A stretch of DNA of 64,000 nucleotides from Flammula alnicola (taxonomy: Eukaryota; Basidiomycota; Agaricomycetes; Agaricales; Strophariaceae), in assembly GCA_015499995.1 (NCBI GenBank), contig JADNRV010000018.1, forward strand, positions 1 through 64,000, written 5' to 3'. Under the pieces are notes generated by a model. That model did no database searches. It saw only the letters and a program-made list of their open reading frames with translations, and had not been told where the DNA came from. The translations under genes were made by a program, and so were the position numbers. How positions within the stretch are numbered: the first letter of the stretch is position 1; each line of letters starts with the position of its first letter. This document shows positions 24,101 through 36,895 of the stretch, piece by piece.

Positions 24101-24908
24101 ACTGGTACCGTGAAGTGACCGCCGACGTTGGCATGCACGCCGACCTCGTCCTGTACTGGATCCGCAATGCTGCCTTGTTGGTCACCCCTGTCGCACCCCA
24201 TTTCGCGGAACACATCTGGAGCACTATCCTCCAGGAGCCCAAGTCTATCCAGCTGGCGCTGTGGCCTACTCCTTCGACCCCAGTGGACCCTACAATCATA
24301 GAGGCTGGACAGTACATGCGCGGGACGATCAAGACGATCCGCGATGCCGAGGCATCCCTGCTGAAGGCTTTGACCAAGGCTAAGGGCAAGAAGGGTGCTT
24401 CTGTGAAAGAGGCGATGTTCGATCCCAAGAAGCCCAAGGGTGTGAGGATCTACGTGGCCACCAAGTTCCCCGAATGGCAGGATACATGCGTGCAGATCGT
24501 CAAGGATGCATACTCGAAGGAGGACAACAAAGTCGACGACGCGAAGGTTAAGGAATTGCTGATCAAAAACGATCTGATCAAGGACAAACGTGCCATGCCT
24601 TTCATCCAGCTGTTCAAGGTTCGGCCTTATTTTGCCTCTTTTCTTTTTTGTTGCGCTGTCCTAACAAAATGCATTACCAACAGAGACGTATGGCACAGTA
24701 TGGCGCAGAGACCGCCTTCCGTCGTGCGCTGCCCTTCTCCGAGAGCGGCGTCCTGCGCGAGTTGTTGCCCTATTTGAAGAAAACTCTGAACTTGACCGAG
24801 GCAGAGGTTTTGTCCGTCGAAGAGGCCCGCCAGAAGGAAGGTTGCAATAATACCATCATTGATACCTCGGAGCCTGGAAGCCCTGGGTTTGAGTACTATA
24901 ATGTATAA
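21120..24908 (+). CDS. CDC60: Leucyl-tRNA synthetase, cytosolic
   Basis: Class I aminoacyl-tRNA synthetase charging tRNA-Leu in the cytosol; about 1,090 residues, the archaeal/eukaryotic type. Exon 1 encodes MAQTIELAQ and joins to [13 protein letters not shown]. The HIGH-type motif is in [12 protein letters not shown] (about 21370) and KMSKS in [12 protein letters not shown] (about 23640). The CP1 editing domain is inserted between them ([16 protein letters not shown] across the intron near 22185-22240; [16 protein letters not shown] near 22545). The anticodon-binding and C-terminal region includes [18 protein letters not shown]. Exon joins checked at 23014/23068 (TEGLLARMN), 23265/23331 (LLHEGNIEG) and 23816/23877 (WCEEMVKDQ) all preserve frame. 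Stop TAA at 24906-24908. Essential single-copy gene; no lesion seen. Confidence 0.97.
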
Positions 24909-25107
24909 TACCTAGATATACATGCTTTGCGTTTTCAGTTTACTTGCACTCTCGCCCTCCATCTTTTGTGTCACGGTCGCGTTACATAAATGTGACGCGA
25001 CGCGTCAAAAGTTCTTCCACGGTTTCAAACATGCAATTAGGTTACAACTCTGGAGTTTGCAACGCTGGCATACTTTACAATCTAGACGACAACGACGACG
25101 ACAAAAT

Positions 25108-26185
25108 ATGCCTGGTCCATCCAACAATAAACGCAAGGGAAAATCACGAGGGAAGAATCCCAAAAGACAAAGCGGGAACCTCCCACTGCGACCACTACAA
25201 ACCCAGACTCAATACCTCGCCGTTCCTAGCAACGACCAGCACCAACTAAGTTCCAATGATGCATCCAGCGCACCCTCTTCGGCATCTAACCCTTCTCTGA
25301 AGACTCCTTCACCTGTCACTTTTGATTCCTCGCCGCATAGGAAAGAGCTATCCTCCCTTGACGACGACATTCCAAGGACGGTGGAGGAAGTAATGCTCCA
25401 AGAACCTTTCATTCACGACCCAGGAAATGGGCCTCGTGTCCGAGATGCTCGAGCATTTATGTCGTCATTCTTTACTAAGCCACCCGCCATGGATGTGAGT
25501 CCATGTAGTCAGGTTAACATTCAGCTTTGACTCGCATTCTAATACCCCATCTCAGGATCCATTAAGTGCCGAATTTGCTCAAGAAGAAGTTTTGCAGATG
25601 TTATGCACCATTCTGCCGGAGGAAACTGCATTGGTAAGAGAATTTTAAACGTATTCACATTACTAGCTAATATTGCCTTGTAGATCCTGTGGTACAATAA
25701 AAGTCGCGCCGAGAGTCGCGTATGTCCTGCATGCCAACGACTCTACCGACTAGGAGATGTCTTGCCGGATCTCTTGAATGAGGCACCTGCAATGGATAAG
25801 CCCACTTCCCCCCAACTTATCCGAGAGCAGAGAATGAGCGGCTTATGTACGTCTCTGTGTCGTTCACGACCTCATCTTTGTAACTCATTTCTAAGACACA
25901 GGCTCCCCCGTATGTTTTATAATGGCCTCGTTCAACTACCCGGGCGCAATCAGGTCAGCATGGGGGTGTATGGCCGACGATATGGATGATGCGACTTGGG
26001 AACTGCTCAACGGACCTGGAGAAGGCGTAGCACAAAATGAGGTCAGTCGCACTCTTGGGATGCTCGTCAAGATGACTCGATTGCATGATTTGGGCCTTGC
26101 ACAACTGTGCTTTGAGCCGGAAGAAGCCTCGGTGTTACAGGCTGGTGAAATTGTGAACGAGCCAGAACCATCATTGGTGCTATAA
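25108..26185 (+). CDS. Conserved-looking protein of unknown function
   Basis: About 300 residues in four exons. Basic N-terminus (PGPSNNKRKGKSRGKNPKR), then a Ser/Pro-rich low-complexity stretch, then an acidic segment (SLDDDIPRTVEEVM). Exon joins give PPAMD-DPLSAEFAQEEV, PEETAL-ILWYNKSRAES and RMSGLC-SPVCFIM, all in frame with GTGAGT or GTAAGA type donors. One Cys pair in RVCPACQRLYRLGD could bind metal, but no second pair is obvious. The C-terminal half is helical-looking (WELLNGPGEGVAQNEV). I do not recognise the family. It lies 200 bp downstream of LeuRS on the same strand. Confidence 0.7.
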
Positions 26186-26665
26186 CACACAGCTTCCGGT
26201 AATTCCTCCTTTGAAACTTCTCGTTGGAAGTGAAAGGTCAATAGTACTTCATTGTCAAAGTGATAAGCATGACGCTTCCATGTTTCTGCCAATAGCGATC
26301 AATGAAACTCAAGGAACGTACGATAATGTGGGGAGATGCATTGCTTATCTCAATAAGTATTCGTCAACCTTCAACGAAGAGGGACTCTGCCAGCAATTTG
26401 ACTTGAACCAAATACTAACCGACCTAATCTAATCTAATCTCGCAGCGGAATAATTTTAGTCAGATCGGTTCCTGTTTGCTGCACCCAAACGCCTCCTTGA
26501 GCCACCAGTAGTCCTTGCTCTTGTTACTCACATAGAAGCCCTCAGGCATATGCTATAGAAGAAGAGAATAGAATAATGCCTAGCTGCGGAGCCCCTAACT
26601 CCACTTGCACACAATGAACTCAACTTTGTGCTTGTTTACCGAGTACTCCCACCATCCTTGCAATT
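26186..26665. other. Intergenic region, no gene seen
   Basis: Holds the 3' end of the unknown gene and the promoter of SFT2. Nothing else supported. Confidence 0.5.
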
Positions 26666-27596
26666 ATGCCCCCAGCATCCTCAGAACAGACTTTCCGCGC
26701 AAACCTGTCGCAATTCCGCTGGGCGCGGGGGAACAATGACGATTCGCAGACGACGACGCAGAGCTCACAGCCGGGAAATCCTTTTTCGCGATTTTATAAT
26801 GCGGTCGCAGGCGATTATATACCACTGAGGTCGAGCGAACAATCCAACGAAGAGGAAGCGTGGTTTGCACTCTCAAGATGGGAAAGGTCCGTCGTTTGAA
26901 CCCATATGGTTGTTGAGTTCTGCCCATTTATTCTTGCTTTATAGGTTGCTGGGATTTGGAGGGTGTCTAATAGGCGCAGCAGTTTGTTTCTTCGTCTCGT
27001 TTATGACGTTACCGTTCCTTGCCTTACGGTGCGTATTTTGCCACCACTTAACTCCATATAAAGTCTTATGCTTGCATTGTAGGCCAGCGAAGTTCGCGCT
27101 CTCGTTCAGGTATATCAACTTCGCCGCATTAGCCTCATAACCGTCCATCTGATGTTGCATCATCATCGTCATCCTAGCTTGGGAAGTCTACTGGTCATGT
27201 TCGGGTGAGTGTTACTGCCTGTCGATCGCGTCAGACTTCCTCAATTTGGTCTCGTACACATTCACGCAGTTTCTCCGTCTTGATTGGACCAGTAAACCAC
27301 TTCAAACACCTAATTTCGAAGGATCGACTGCCATTCTCCGCTGTGTATTTCGGTAGCCTGGGGTTGACGCTGTATTTCGCTCTAGGACTGCAGTCGCAGT
27401 TGGGTTCTTTGGTAGCAGGAGCTGTCCAAGTACGTAACGCTTTGAAAATCGTACAGTTCCGTAATCTCACTGACGATTCATGTAGGTAGTCGCCCTTGTT
27501 TCTTATGTGTTCGCTTATTTCCCAGGAGGCACACAAACACTACGGATGGGAGGATCGCTGGCTCTGCGTGGAGCAGGAAGTCTCCTACCACGCTAG
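26666..27596 (+). CDS. SFT2: Sft2-family Golgi vesicle-traffic membrane protein
   Basis: Four-helix membrane protein of the Got1/Sft2 family that supports retrograde transport into the Golgi. About 215 residues. The cytosolic N-terminus ends in SRWERLLGFGGC. TM1 is GCLIGAAVCFFVSFMTLPFL. A following short exon gives PAKFALSFSLGSLLVMFG, made by joining exons near 27115/27178. TM3 covers FSAVYFGSLGLTLYFAL. TM4 covers VVALVSYVFAYFPGG, and the protein ends GSLLPR with TAG at 27594-27596. All exon joins keep frame. Start chosen at the first ATG of the exon carrying PPASSEQTF. Convergent with NUP192. Confidence 0.92.
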
Positions 27597-27884
27597 TAGC
27601 TTCGAGGATGAAGTAACGTCGCTTCAAAGGTCGTTTTGGAGCTCGGTGTGCATATATAATTTATTTGGTGGAATTCTCGCTGGACTGAAAGCTTCGATGA
27701 TTGAATGGCCAGATTAAGATGACTAATTGCCGGCACCCGTGTTTGCAGAAGAATAGGATTATAACATCGACGAAGAAATTTAACTACAAATCATGCCGCA
27801 TCCCCACCAGGCATTCAGCGTCGGGTGCTTGGGCCATTTTATTTTACAAGAACTAGAGATTCCAAACTCGAAAGCTACGACGGC

Positions 27885-30800
27885 CTAGTCGCTCTCTCCT
27901 CCCATCGCCGACTCATCATGCAGTCCAGCACTATCCCTCAACCGCCTACACATGATTTGAATATATCCTTGGTTATCCTGCCAATCTCGTCCAAATGCTT
28001 CAGGGTCCTATAAAGCAAAAAATAATGAGCAATGCTATTCGAACATCCTTTCGAAAGTATACTGACCAATTCAAGCGACCCTAGCCGTTGCAACGTTGGC
28101 TGGATCTTGGAACCCACTTCCGCTCGGAATACCTCCGGCTCTGACGTGGCCAACAGACGCATGGCGTTCGTCACTGTCGCTTTCGCAGGTGGCATGTTCA
28201 TGTGTCGGGGCTCAGCATAATACTCCAGATGGCGCCAGAGGAGAAGGAGAAGCATCTCTAGGGTATCGAGGAGGACTTTCGCATCCTGCTTTGCCGCCGT
28301 CCTAATCCGTTCCAGTTCCTCACATAGCAGCGAGCGCTTTTGTTCGATCTCCAAATCTCGCAGCAGTGTTGGGTCAATCTCGCGCAGTATCTTTTATTAA
28401 TGCAGATTTAGAGCAATGATCAGAGAATGCGGCAATGAAAAGAAAGATGTGCACACCTCCTGAGCATTGTCGAGCCCTATATGGTCCTTGTTCGCGAGCT
28501 CAGCTCCAATGTCTGAAATTTGTTTGAGTGTTTCTGCGAAATCGTTGCAGAGATCATCAAGTGCAACGAGGGCATCGCCAACGGTTGGTACAGTGGCTAA
28601 AGCACACGATCTCAATCAAAAAGATCACAGAAATGAGAGTAATTATGAGAATTACCTGCAAAGTGCGTCATTCGCTCTTCATTGCGAGGAGTAATTGTTA
28701 CCGGTGAAAGTACGAGGGTGATTTCGGGTTCTGAGAGATTTTTCCAATTATTTGCCACGTCATCGATCTTGTTAAAAAATTGGGCGTACCTGTAAATTCA
28801 CCAGATGTCCCAATGTATGAAACGACGCTTTTACGCAGAAGCCTCTCCTTTCGTCGCACTTTCACGTCGAATTTAGACTGGGATCCGAATCCTAATTAGA
28901 AAAAGCAAGTTGAGAATGGTACCAAAGGTCAAGGGAGAGCATCTGCATACCGAAAGCATACACGTTGCTGAGCTTGACGTCCAAGTCTGTTTGAGGCACG
29001 ATGTGAGCGAACGTTTTCCCTCGGCCTAAGCATCTCGTTGAGAGTCCTAAAATGGCCAGATGGATGGCTCCAAATCCTGAATTGGGTGATAGCTGAAAGG
29101 CCGATGAGTGATGAGATATGGAAAATATACAGATCAAGTAACTTACAACTTCGGTTTTAGGAACTGATGGGAGTACACTGTTACACAAAGCGATGATGAG
29201 GTGCACTTCCTCTAATGTTGCTAGGCTAACATATTCATCTTCGTTCTTGAGAAGAATAGCAATGGTTGATCCGTGATTTGACAGGAAATTCAAAGCCTAG
29301 AATATTCGTTGAAGAGGAATGTCATTAAACGATCTGAAACGGCATACCTGCTGCGTGGCTGTTGCATGTCTGCTACCAAGTGTTGCCAGCATGGCATCGA
29401 CTACTTGTAAAGCGGGCATGAACAATTGGTGGTATCTTTGGATCGCAGAAGGCAAAAATGAATCCTGATCTGTAACAGAAATTTGATGAGGCAGGCATAA
29501 GTCTGCAGTCAAATAGCCGCTTACCAATGAAAGATTGATCGGCTTCTGGTCGCGTGTCCAGATAATCACATTGCGCAAGGATGGGTAGAAGTTGGGCTTC
29601 CAGGAGCCGCTCAGCACCAGCACGAGTTTGGGCCATTTTGATGAACAACGACATTTTGGCTTCGTAGACATAGAGCGAATTTAAGTCATCTGCAGGAGTA
29701 TAAAGTCTAGGGAAAACAATTCAAGAAAAAACAATATATGGCTTACCAGGATCAGGCTTAAGCACGCCCTGAAGTCGAGAATCTGAATCCTTGATGCTGC
29801 GCACAAAATTGGAAAGGATGCCATGTCGATTAAGAGCAGAAAGTACGACGTGCTGTTTCTCGAGGCTGGACAATTGCACAGTGGCATCGAGTAGCATAAA
29901 GGCTATTGTCTTCCATATTTCTGTCCCATCAATAGCATCTCTAGAGACTGTGGCAACCAATCGTTCTATAACTGGCTTCATCACCGCGAGGCAACCGATT
30001 TCAAGTGTAGAACCTGAGGCAACCGGACGATCGCCAGCAACTGATGAAGGAAGAGATGGGCTTCTGCGCATCGACATATCGTCCCGCAAAGTTGACAAAG
30101 ATAAAGATGCGGCAAATGCATTTGAGTCGGTGTCAAGAGAGGGTGTGCTCTTATGCGAGGATCGTATGAGGTGGATGAAGTTGATGAGTGACGCGTAGAG
30201 ATTGCCACGGACAAGTTCCACATGGTTGCTGTCGAGAATGCCCTCCAACGTATTGCGTAGGATATTGTGGAGTCGTTCCGCTGGCAATGAGCCGGATTCA
30301 TAATCACCTCCCATGGACTGAAGGATGAGTTGGTGCTGCCTATCTTCTCGTAACTTTGTGATTGATGAAAGGATGGTCTCCGAGAGAAGGATCGCGGTTG
30401 ATTCTTCGATGTTGCCGGAACGTATAGCAGCAGGAAGAACGTGAAGGAGGTCGAAGAGCATATTTTCTCGACGATTGTGTGGTAGGCGATCAAAGCATTT
30501 CGTCAATGCCAAGTCCAGCAACCGCCTCCAAGCCTCGAAGCTTCCAACTCGTGCATGCGAAACTTTTCGGCGATGATTCTCTACAGCGCAGCTCTCCAAG
30601 ACGTAAGCGATCTCAGTGTTGAGTTGCTCATTCTGGGCCTGGGTTGCAACACTACCCTGAGTGTGTAGGGTCCGCCTCGCAGCCGACAGAAGGTATAGCA
30701 ATGCTGTGCGGTCTACAATCTCGCAACCAGAGGCATCTCTACGGACGCACGATTGAAGATTGAGTTGGCCTAAATATTGCATATCGATCGGTTCCACGGA

Positions 30801-33800
30801 GAGACTGTCAGCCCAGTCGAACATCAATGATTGCAAGAAATCAATGACGCGCATTGGGGATTGCCCGAGTTCGTGGAAGGTCGAGAAATCGTGTTCCTCC
30901 TCATACTCCATATCAGTGCCGAAAAGGATTTCCAACAGTTCCGATACGGCTTTAAAATGGCCCTTGTTAGTGAGAACATGCAGCTCTAGAGCGACGAGGT
31001 CGAAAATGTAAGATCGAAGACGTAAGAACGAGCTCAACGAGGTGACAGTAGTGGTCACCCGCGAACCATCGCCGTACAAAACCTGGATAGGTGGATCCTG
31101 AAGAGTCTCGGGTGCGAAGGAAGGAACCCTTGCGACCTGGCGAGCAAAGAAATCTTCTCTAGTACGGAGATATCGAGTGGAGAACTCCGATGTCCTGGGA
31201 TGAACACAGAGTTGATATATCAGGCGATAACAACGTTCTGCTAGTTCGGGAAGGGTGGTGAAGAGAGGTGTAGCATGAGCTGGCTGAACATCCTTGTCCT
31301 TCCGCTTTCCTCGCAATCTCGGCACACCGGCATTCACTAGGTCGAGCAGAATATGGACACTGGTCTGCTGCGCACCCAGAGCATGTGGGTCCTGGATCAT
31401 TTGTTCGCTAGTCTTGCCGCCGAAGAGAAGGAAATGAGCGACATTGGGATAAGGACGGTTAATCTCTGTGTCTTGGACGAGAAGGTCCAGCGCGGCGAGT
31501 CGGATCGCTTGTTCAAGGGATTCTGAAGAAGCGTTTATTTCGGAGGCACCAGCACCAGTCGTTTGCTCGGCATATTCTTCAGCCTGTGCAACGTTATCCA
31601 TGGATTCTGTGGTCATGATCTGCTTAAACCCTCCTAAAATGCGCTCAGAATCTTGACTCCTTTGAATAAGGGTAACCAAAGTCGAAGGGGAGGTAGATAA
31701 GGACAGTTTGGCAATTATCTTGACGGAGAGGAGGACAAGCTCGGACTGAGTTGGATATGCCATGTAAGTCGCCACTGCTGGAATATATTGCGGGCCGAAA
31801 GACAGGGCCTGATCGAACCTGGTGAAGAAGGAACGTGAATGGACCTGTCCAATGAAAGCTGAACTGTTGAAATCCGCGAGGAGAGGGATGAAAACATCGA
31901 GGAAGATATCCTGAATCTCTAGAACCCGATGGACGATTCTCAAGACACGGATAATGGTGCTCCGGAAAAATGGCTCTTCATCGGCAAAGCCTTTCTCGAA
32001 GCCTTCCAGCCCTTCGACTATGTATGCTAGGATGCTGGACTGAAGCGGTGTGGTGGTAAGCAAACGCTTCATGATGTCGTAACCAGGGTGGACGAGGAGC
32101 GGGACGAGGTTTTCCAGTGTCAGAGGGGAATCATCCGGCACTGAAACGAGCGACTCCAAGTTGAAGCCCGCCAAGCTTTTTTCTATGAAACTTAAGCAAA
32201 GATCGTTTGTTTGCCATCGGTCAGACGGTCGAGAGTAATCACGGTTGGGAATGTTTGCGAAGACATTGTCAACTACGAAGGCCGTAAAAGGTCCAATACC
32301 AGGCAGGCGATACGGTTGACCAAGCGTGTCTGGGATTGTGTTGAGGGGCTCCGTTCCGGAAGCGCGGTCATGCAATGATATTTGCTTGGGCGTGTGTAGA
32401 AGAGTGGCGAGCAGTTTCAAGAAGGGGATGGTTGCGGGATAGAGGCGATTGGGCGATTCGACCTGCTCCAACTCAACTTCCACACCCTTGGTCGTGGCTA
32501 GCGACATCCCAAAACCGCCCGAAGGACCCATCCGCACGTTGATGACTTCGAATCGCTCCATCAAAGTCCAGACGGCTTTGCAAATTTCGATGCCTGGTAC
32601 ACCTGCGCCCGGTTCGCAAAATGCGGCTAGAGTTTCAAATATGGCGCCTTTTAACTCTAGTGGGATTCCGAGCGGTATCAAAGAGAGAAGGGTAGGGATG
32701 GCTCTAAAGTGTGCATGACCGGCTATCGTGGTACGAACAGCAACAGAATGCGTCACGACCGTCGACAGAACTCGAAGGAACGAGCGAGCGAGTCGCACGT
32801 CGTTGGGACCAATTACGAACTGTTGCGATGTCGGTTGCGGCGGCGTAAGGTTTTGCAATGAGCCGCTAAAAGATGGCTTCAGCCCAAGGGATTGGGTTTG
32901 GGGCTGGCTGCGAGGATTAGCAGAATTGGCTGTCCATGTCTCTAGAAGACCAAAAATTACGGTCCACGACACGGAAGGCCCGGATGCAGACGAAACTGAC
33001 AGCATACTTCCGGGCAAAACCTCACCTCCGCCTCTGGCCATGAAATTGTAGGCAAGCTCACTACATTGTTGACCATTGGCCAAGCCGCTGAGCATGTCAT
33101 ACAATGCAGCCAGCATTGCCGGGTCTTGGGTCGGAGTTGACCAGACGGCCCATTGAAGAAATGCTGGCAGGCGGCCAGAAGTGGCTTCAACGGATTCTTG
33201 GAAGGTTAGTCGATGCGATGATTGCTGTGGTCCGGAACCCCAAAATTGGAGTGCACGTTCTGGTGGAAGGGCTGAATACAGCAAACCAATGAATGAATAG
33301 AGCATGGCGATGTCCTGCCGCGGTGGAGGTCCGGGTTTTTCTGATTCAGGGGGAATGGCAGAAGCGAAACGCGACGCGGTCCTGTTTCGGTCAGTTCGAG
33401 CATTGGCAAGAACGAGATCCTCTTGTCTTTGCTTGATTTTCCGGAGTTCGGAAGAGGCGTGCGTAATGAGGGACCGAACAAGGGTCTCGAGAGAATACAA
33501 AACCACAAGTTTGAAGTCAGGGGGTGGAACTTCCCTTAGGTCTTGTTGTTCTGACAGAGTTTTCTCGAGTATAGATGCTGCTGGGGCTGTGCTGGGCTTT
33601 CCCTGGATGTGCACCACGGAAAGAGCAAGGTACTTGAATGCATCGCCCTGCACCGCGTTCCAAACCTGCGTCTCCAACTCCTCCGTTTTGAAGCCGTTAC
33701 GATGTTCCAGCGTGGAGTCGTTGTGTCGTGCTTCGGTCAAGAACATGGTCCACTTGAGTAAGATGGTCGCCTTCAGGCCAAGGTCTTTCCATTTCGCTGT

Positions 33801-34824
33801 AGGTTCAAATTTCTGGGTCATGAAGGCCATAAGGGACGCGTCCGTTGAGAGATGTTGACGAGCGGATGTGAGAGCACTATCTGGATCGATGGGGTCGAAA
33901 GCGACAAGAATGGCGGTCATAAGGTAGTAGGTCATGGGGTGATTTGAGTTCGAAGAAAGCCATTCGATGACAGGCTTGATTTCACTTGGTGACATATATC
34001 CCAAACGAGATATTGAACAAAGAACGATGGCGAGATAGCGCCGTTCATATCTTAGGGAATCGTATCGGGCGTTCAGGATGTCAAAACCCAGTGCAGGATT
34101 TCCTGTATCGTTTGTTACGATGATGGAACAACGAAAGAAAAAGCCATGCTCACCTTGACCGGATGGGGCCATTGTATTGCTTCCAGCATTTTTTCTCGCC
34201 GTATCTGCCTTTCCAATCATAATGTCCAGCTGCTCGATCTCCTTGAACACCTTCTGCGCTAAAGTGAACTCTCCGGTGGCCGTCCGTGTTCCTGGCAACA
34301 ATTCCAGTCTGACGAATTGTGCAAGCCGTTTGTAATTCGGAGACGCGTCTGGAAGGTCTGCGGCTTCTGTGGCTTCCAGCAAAAATCGCAAAGAGTCCAC
34401 GAGGTGACGCCGCCGTTGATGATAACTTGCCACGGTCAATTCAATGTAGTTAACGGGCCCAATGTTGGGATTCTCTGTCATGACGTCGTGAAGAATTCCA
34501 GCGACATATTTCTCCGAACAGTCGAGTTGTTGTGAGAGGAAGATGGCCTGCCGCGCAAAATCCCCATTCACCGCAGTTGATTTCCCGTTGATTATGGGCT
34601 TTCCTAAGAAAAAGATCAAATAAATGAACAACTAAGGATCGAATCTACCAACCTGACTCTATTTCGCGTTGCTCCTGTGCATTCCTCGGTCCCACATCGA
34701 AAAGTTTAAGTAAACGAGGCTTTTGAACCATCAACTCGTCAAATAGCTCTTGTTCGTCATGTTGGGAGTCTTGAGAGGACAACGCCCGAAGCAGGGCTTC
34801 GCGGAGGCGATGAATGCTGTTCAT
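27885..34824 (-). CDS. NUP192: Nuclear pore inner-ring nucleoporin Nup192/Nup205
   Basis: Large alpha-solenoid scaffold protein of the inner ring of the nuclear pore complex; about 2,100 residues, as in Nup205. Start at 34824 (MNSIHRLREALLRAL). The first intron joins REIESG to KPIINGKSTAVNGDFARQA. The N-terminal signature VNYIELTVASYHQRRRHLVD is clear near 34440. One very long exon covers most of the protein (down to about 29745). Several short 3' exons follow, including KMSLFIKMAQTRAGAERLL and EELERIRTAAKQDAKVLL. The last exon encodes DPEAFGRDWQDNQGY then IQIMCRRLRDSAGL, stop at 27885-27887. A GTGAGC..CAG intron near 34110-34155 is 51 nt and has no stop, so the open frame runs through it. 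Confidence 0.95.
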
Positions 34825-35325
34825 GAGAGAAGATGGTTGGCGCCTGAAGAGTCTCTTGCAAGATCTTGGGCCCAAGGACGAACGTTGAAATTATTGCCAG
34901 TGCTCAACACGAGTCGCGTTCACTGAGCGCGTCTTTCGATGCTAACAACACCAAACATAGATGGACGCTTCTGATTGGTCAGTCGGTCAGAAACATGGTG
35001 CGGAAATAGATTCGACGCTTTGATGGAAAGGAACCGGTCAATACATTGCGCACTACTAACATAACTGCGGAATATCAAAGAGTATGGCACATATAAAATA
35101 AAATCATGTTTGCGATGAGGAAATACAACTACTGGACATGGAAAAAAATTATTTTAAGGAACGAGCGGTGCCGACGATGTCAACTCTAGGCCTCAAAGAG
35201 GAGCAAATGCAGCGAATAATTAAAGTGTTGATACAGAAAGCAAGATAGATGAAGTAGATGGGTTTTTAGATTGAGCAGAATAGATGGCAAGATGTACAAA
35301 GGAGTGCGCTTATAACTCGCACGTT
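34825..35325. other. Intergenic region, no gene seen
   Basis: Promoter of NUP192 and the 3' side of the chromodomain gene. AT-rich, no motif recognised. Confidence 0.5.
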
Positions 35326-36895
35326 TTAGCATCTCTTGGTCGTCTTAGCGAAATACTCCGCAACGGTGGCAGGAGCATCTTCCAAGAGAGAGCTTTCGTA
35401 CTCCCAGGTAGCGTCGCTGGGAGGATAGCCAACCCAGAACACAAAGAATTGTCGGCCCTCAGGAGTGTCACGGTGGTCGCTGATATGAGAGACCTCGTAA
35501 CGCTTGTCCACCACCAGGGTTTTGTCTGGCCTGATACGCGGTTCACGGCGCGCTGAGTGCGACCATGAGTTCGGAACTATAGCGGGGGCATGTTTCTTCG
35601 CGGTGGAGGACTCGAAAGTCCTATGAATGTTGGTTCGCTTCCCTTTCAATTGGGGGTGAGCGACCCGACAGTATTTGTCGACTTCACAGAGTGTGTGCTC
35701 TATGTCAGCGACGCCCATTGGGAGTCGCTCAGGACCCAGACCAGAAAACTCCAAACCTAAGCGTTTGAAGTGGTGATCCTGGTTGTCTGCCATGTATCTC
35801 ATGACTTCTTCATCGAATCCCGGGATGGTGCTACGGCCCTGTTGCATACTTTTCCCGAAAATCTTGTTGAGACCAGAGATTGAACCTGGGCCTGAGATAA
35901 CGAAGTCATTTTCGTGGAAATTAAGGACGTTCGTATAAGAGAGACAGAGCATGAGCTGATAGGTAGAGAAGGGACCCATGCTGGGAAACGAGACCAAATA
36001 CTCGTAGACGTTGGCCATGTATTGGGCCGCGAGAAGCCTGCTGGGAAGCTTGTTTTCCATGAGTGTTTCCAAGAGACAGAGGTGGTTGATGTAGTTTAGG
36101 TCGAAACCAAAATGAGGGGCCGGCTTGATATACGCCCCCGTGTAAAGGGTCAGACCCTGGCCTAAAGCCCGGGAGAGGACTTTGCGATACCTCTCTCGGT
36201 CGTAAGTTTCCCATGTAAGAGGGCCGAGAGCTCGATCTAGAAGTTCCCAGGTCTCGATCTTGGTGAAAAGATTGAAGAGGATGACGCGAAAGACGACTTC
36301 CACGGGATCCTGAGAACCTTTCTCGATAACCTCCTTGATCAGGTACTGGCATCCTTTATCGAGAACGCGATAAGTGTTGCAGAAGAAATAATCCCGCAGG
36401 ATGTTGTCATCCGTCCAACTGGAACAAACACGTCTCGTGAGCGTCTTGACATATGAAGCAAATCATAACTCACGGTGCAGGTTGACCAGCACGCCGTCTG
36501 TCATCGATAGCCTTCCTTTCCGCCGCAACTCGCCAGAATGTGTCAAACGCGATTGTTGGACGAAGCGTGATGCCACATATGGTAATGGGCTCTGGCAACG
36601 CGACTTTGGTAGAACTGGTTTTTTTCGCGACCTCGGTGGACCCTCCGGATGAAGCTTCGGACACTAAGGTCGATGAGGTGGACGACGGACTTAGACGCGA
36701 GTTTGGTAGAGACAAACGTCCCGACCGAGTTCTGAGAGAACCGAGAGCATCTTCGTCGGTTACTGGGGATGGGCAAGAGGCGCGTCGATTCTCAGGCCTG
36801 TTCCGTTTTTGCCTGGAATATCGTGATTGGCGCGTAGGTAAATACGTATCGTCGTCCGAGGCTGAGCCTGCGTCTTTGGTGCGAATGGCTGGCAT
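35326..36895 (-). CDS. HMUDK_hel / aGPT-pyrophosphorylase-like domain fused to a chromodomain
   Basis: About 505 residues in two exons (36895-36471 and about 36421-35326). Residues 1-110 are a basic, Ser-rich, disordered leader. The central domain matches the helical domain named for phage 5-hmdU DNA kinase, related to alpha-glutamyl/putrescinyl thymine pyrophosphorylase. Signatures are FWRVAAERKAIDDRRRAG, then PWTDDNILRDYFFCNTYRV formed across the intron, FRVILFNLFTKIETWELL, GAYIKPAPHFGF, and NDFVISGPGSISGLNKIFG near 35890. The last 60 residues form a chromodomain (YEVSHISDHRD, FFVFWVGYPPSDATWEYESS, ending ATVAEYF). In phages this family acts in hypermodification of thymine; in fungi it has been linked by comparative genomics to DNA base modification. 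Function here is inference. No lesion seen. Confidence 0.85.

Noticed and set aside
33304..33858. 184-codon plus-strand frame inside NUP192
   Set aside because: Antisense shadow of the long NUP192 exon.
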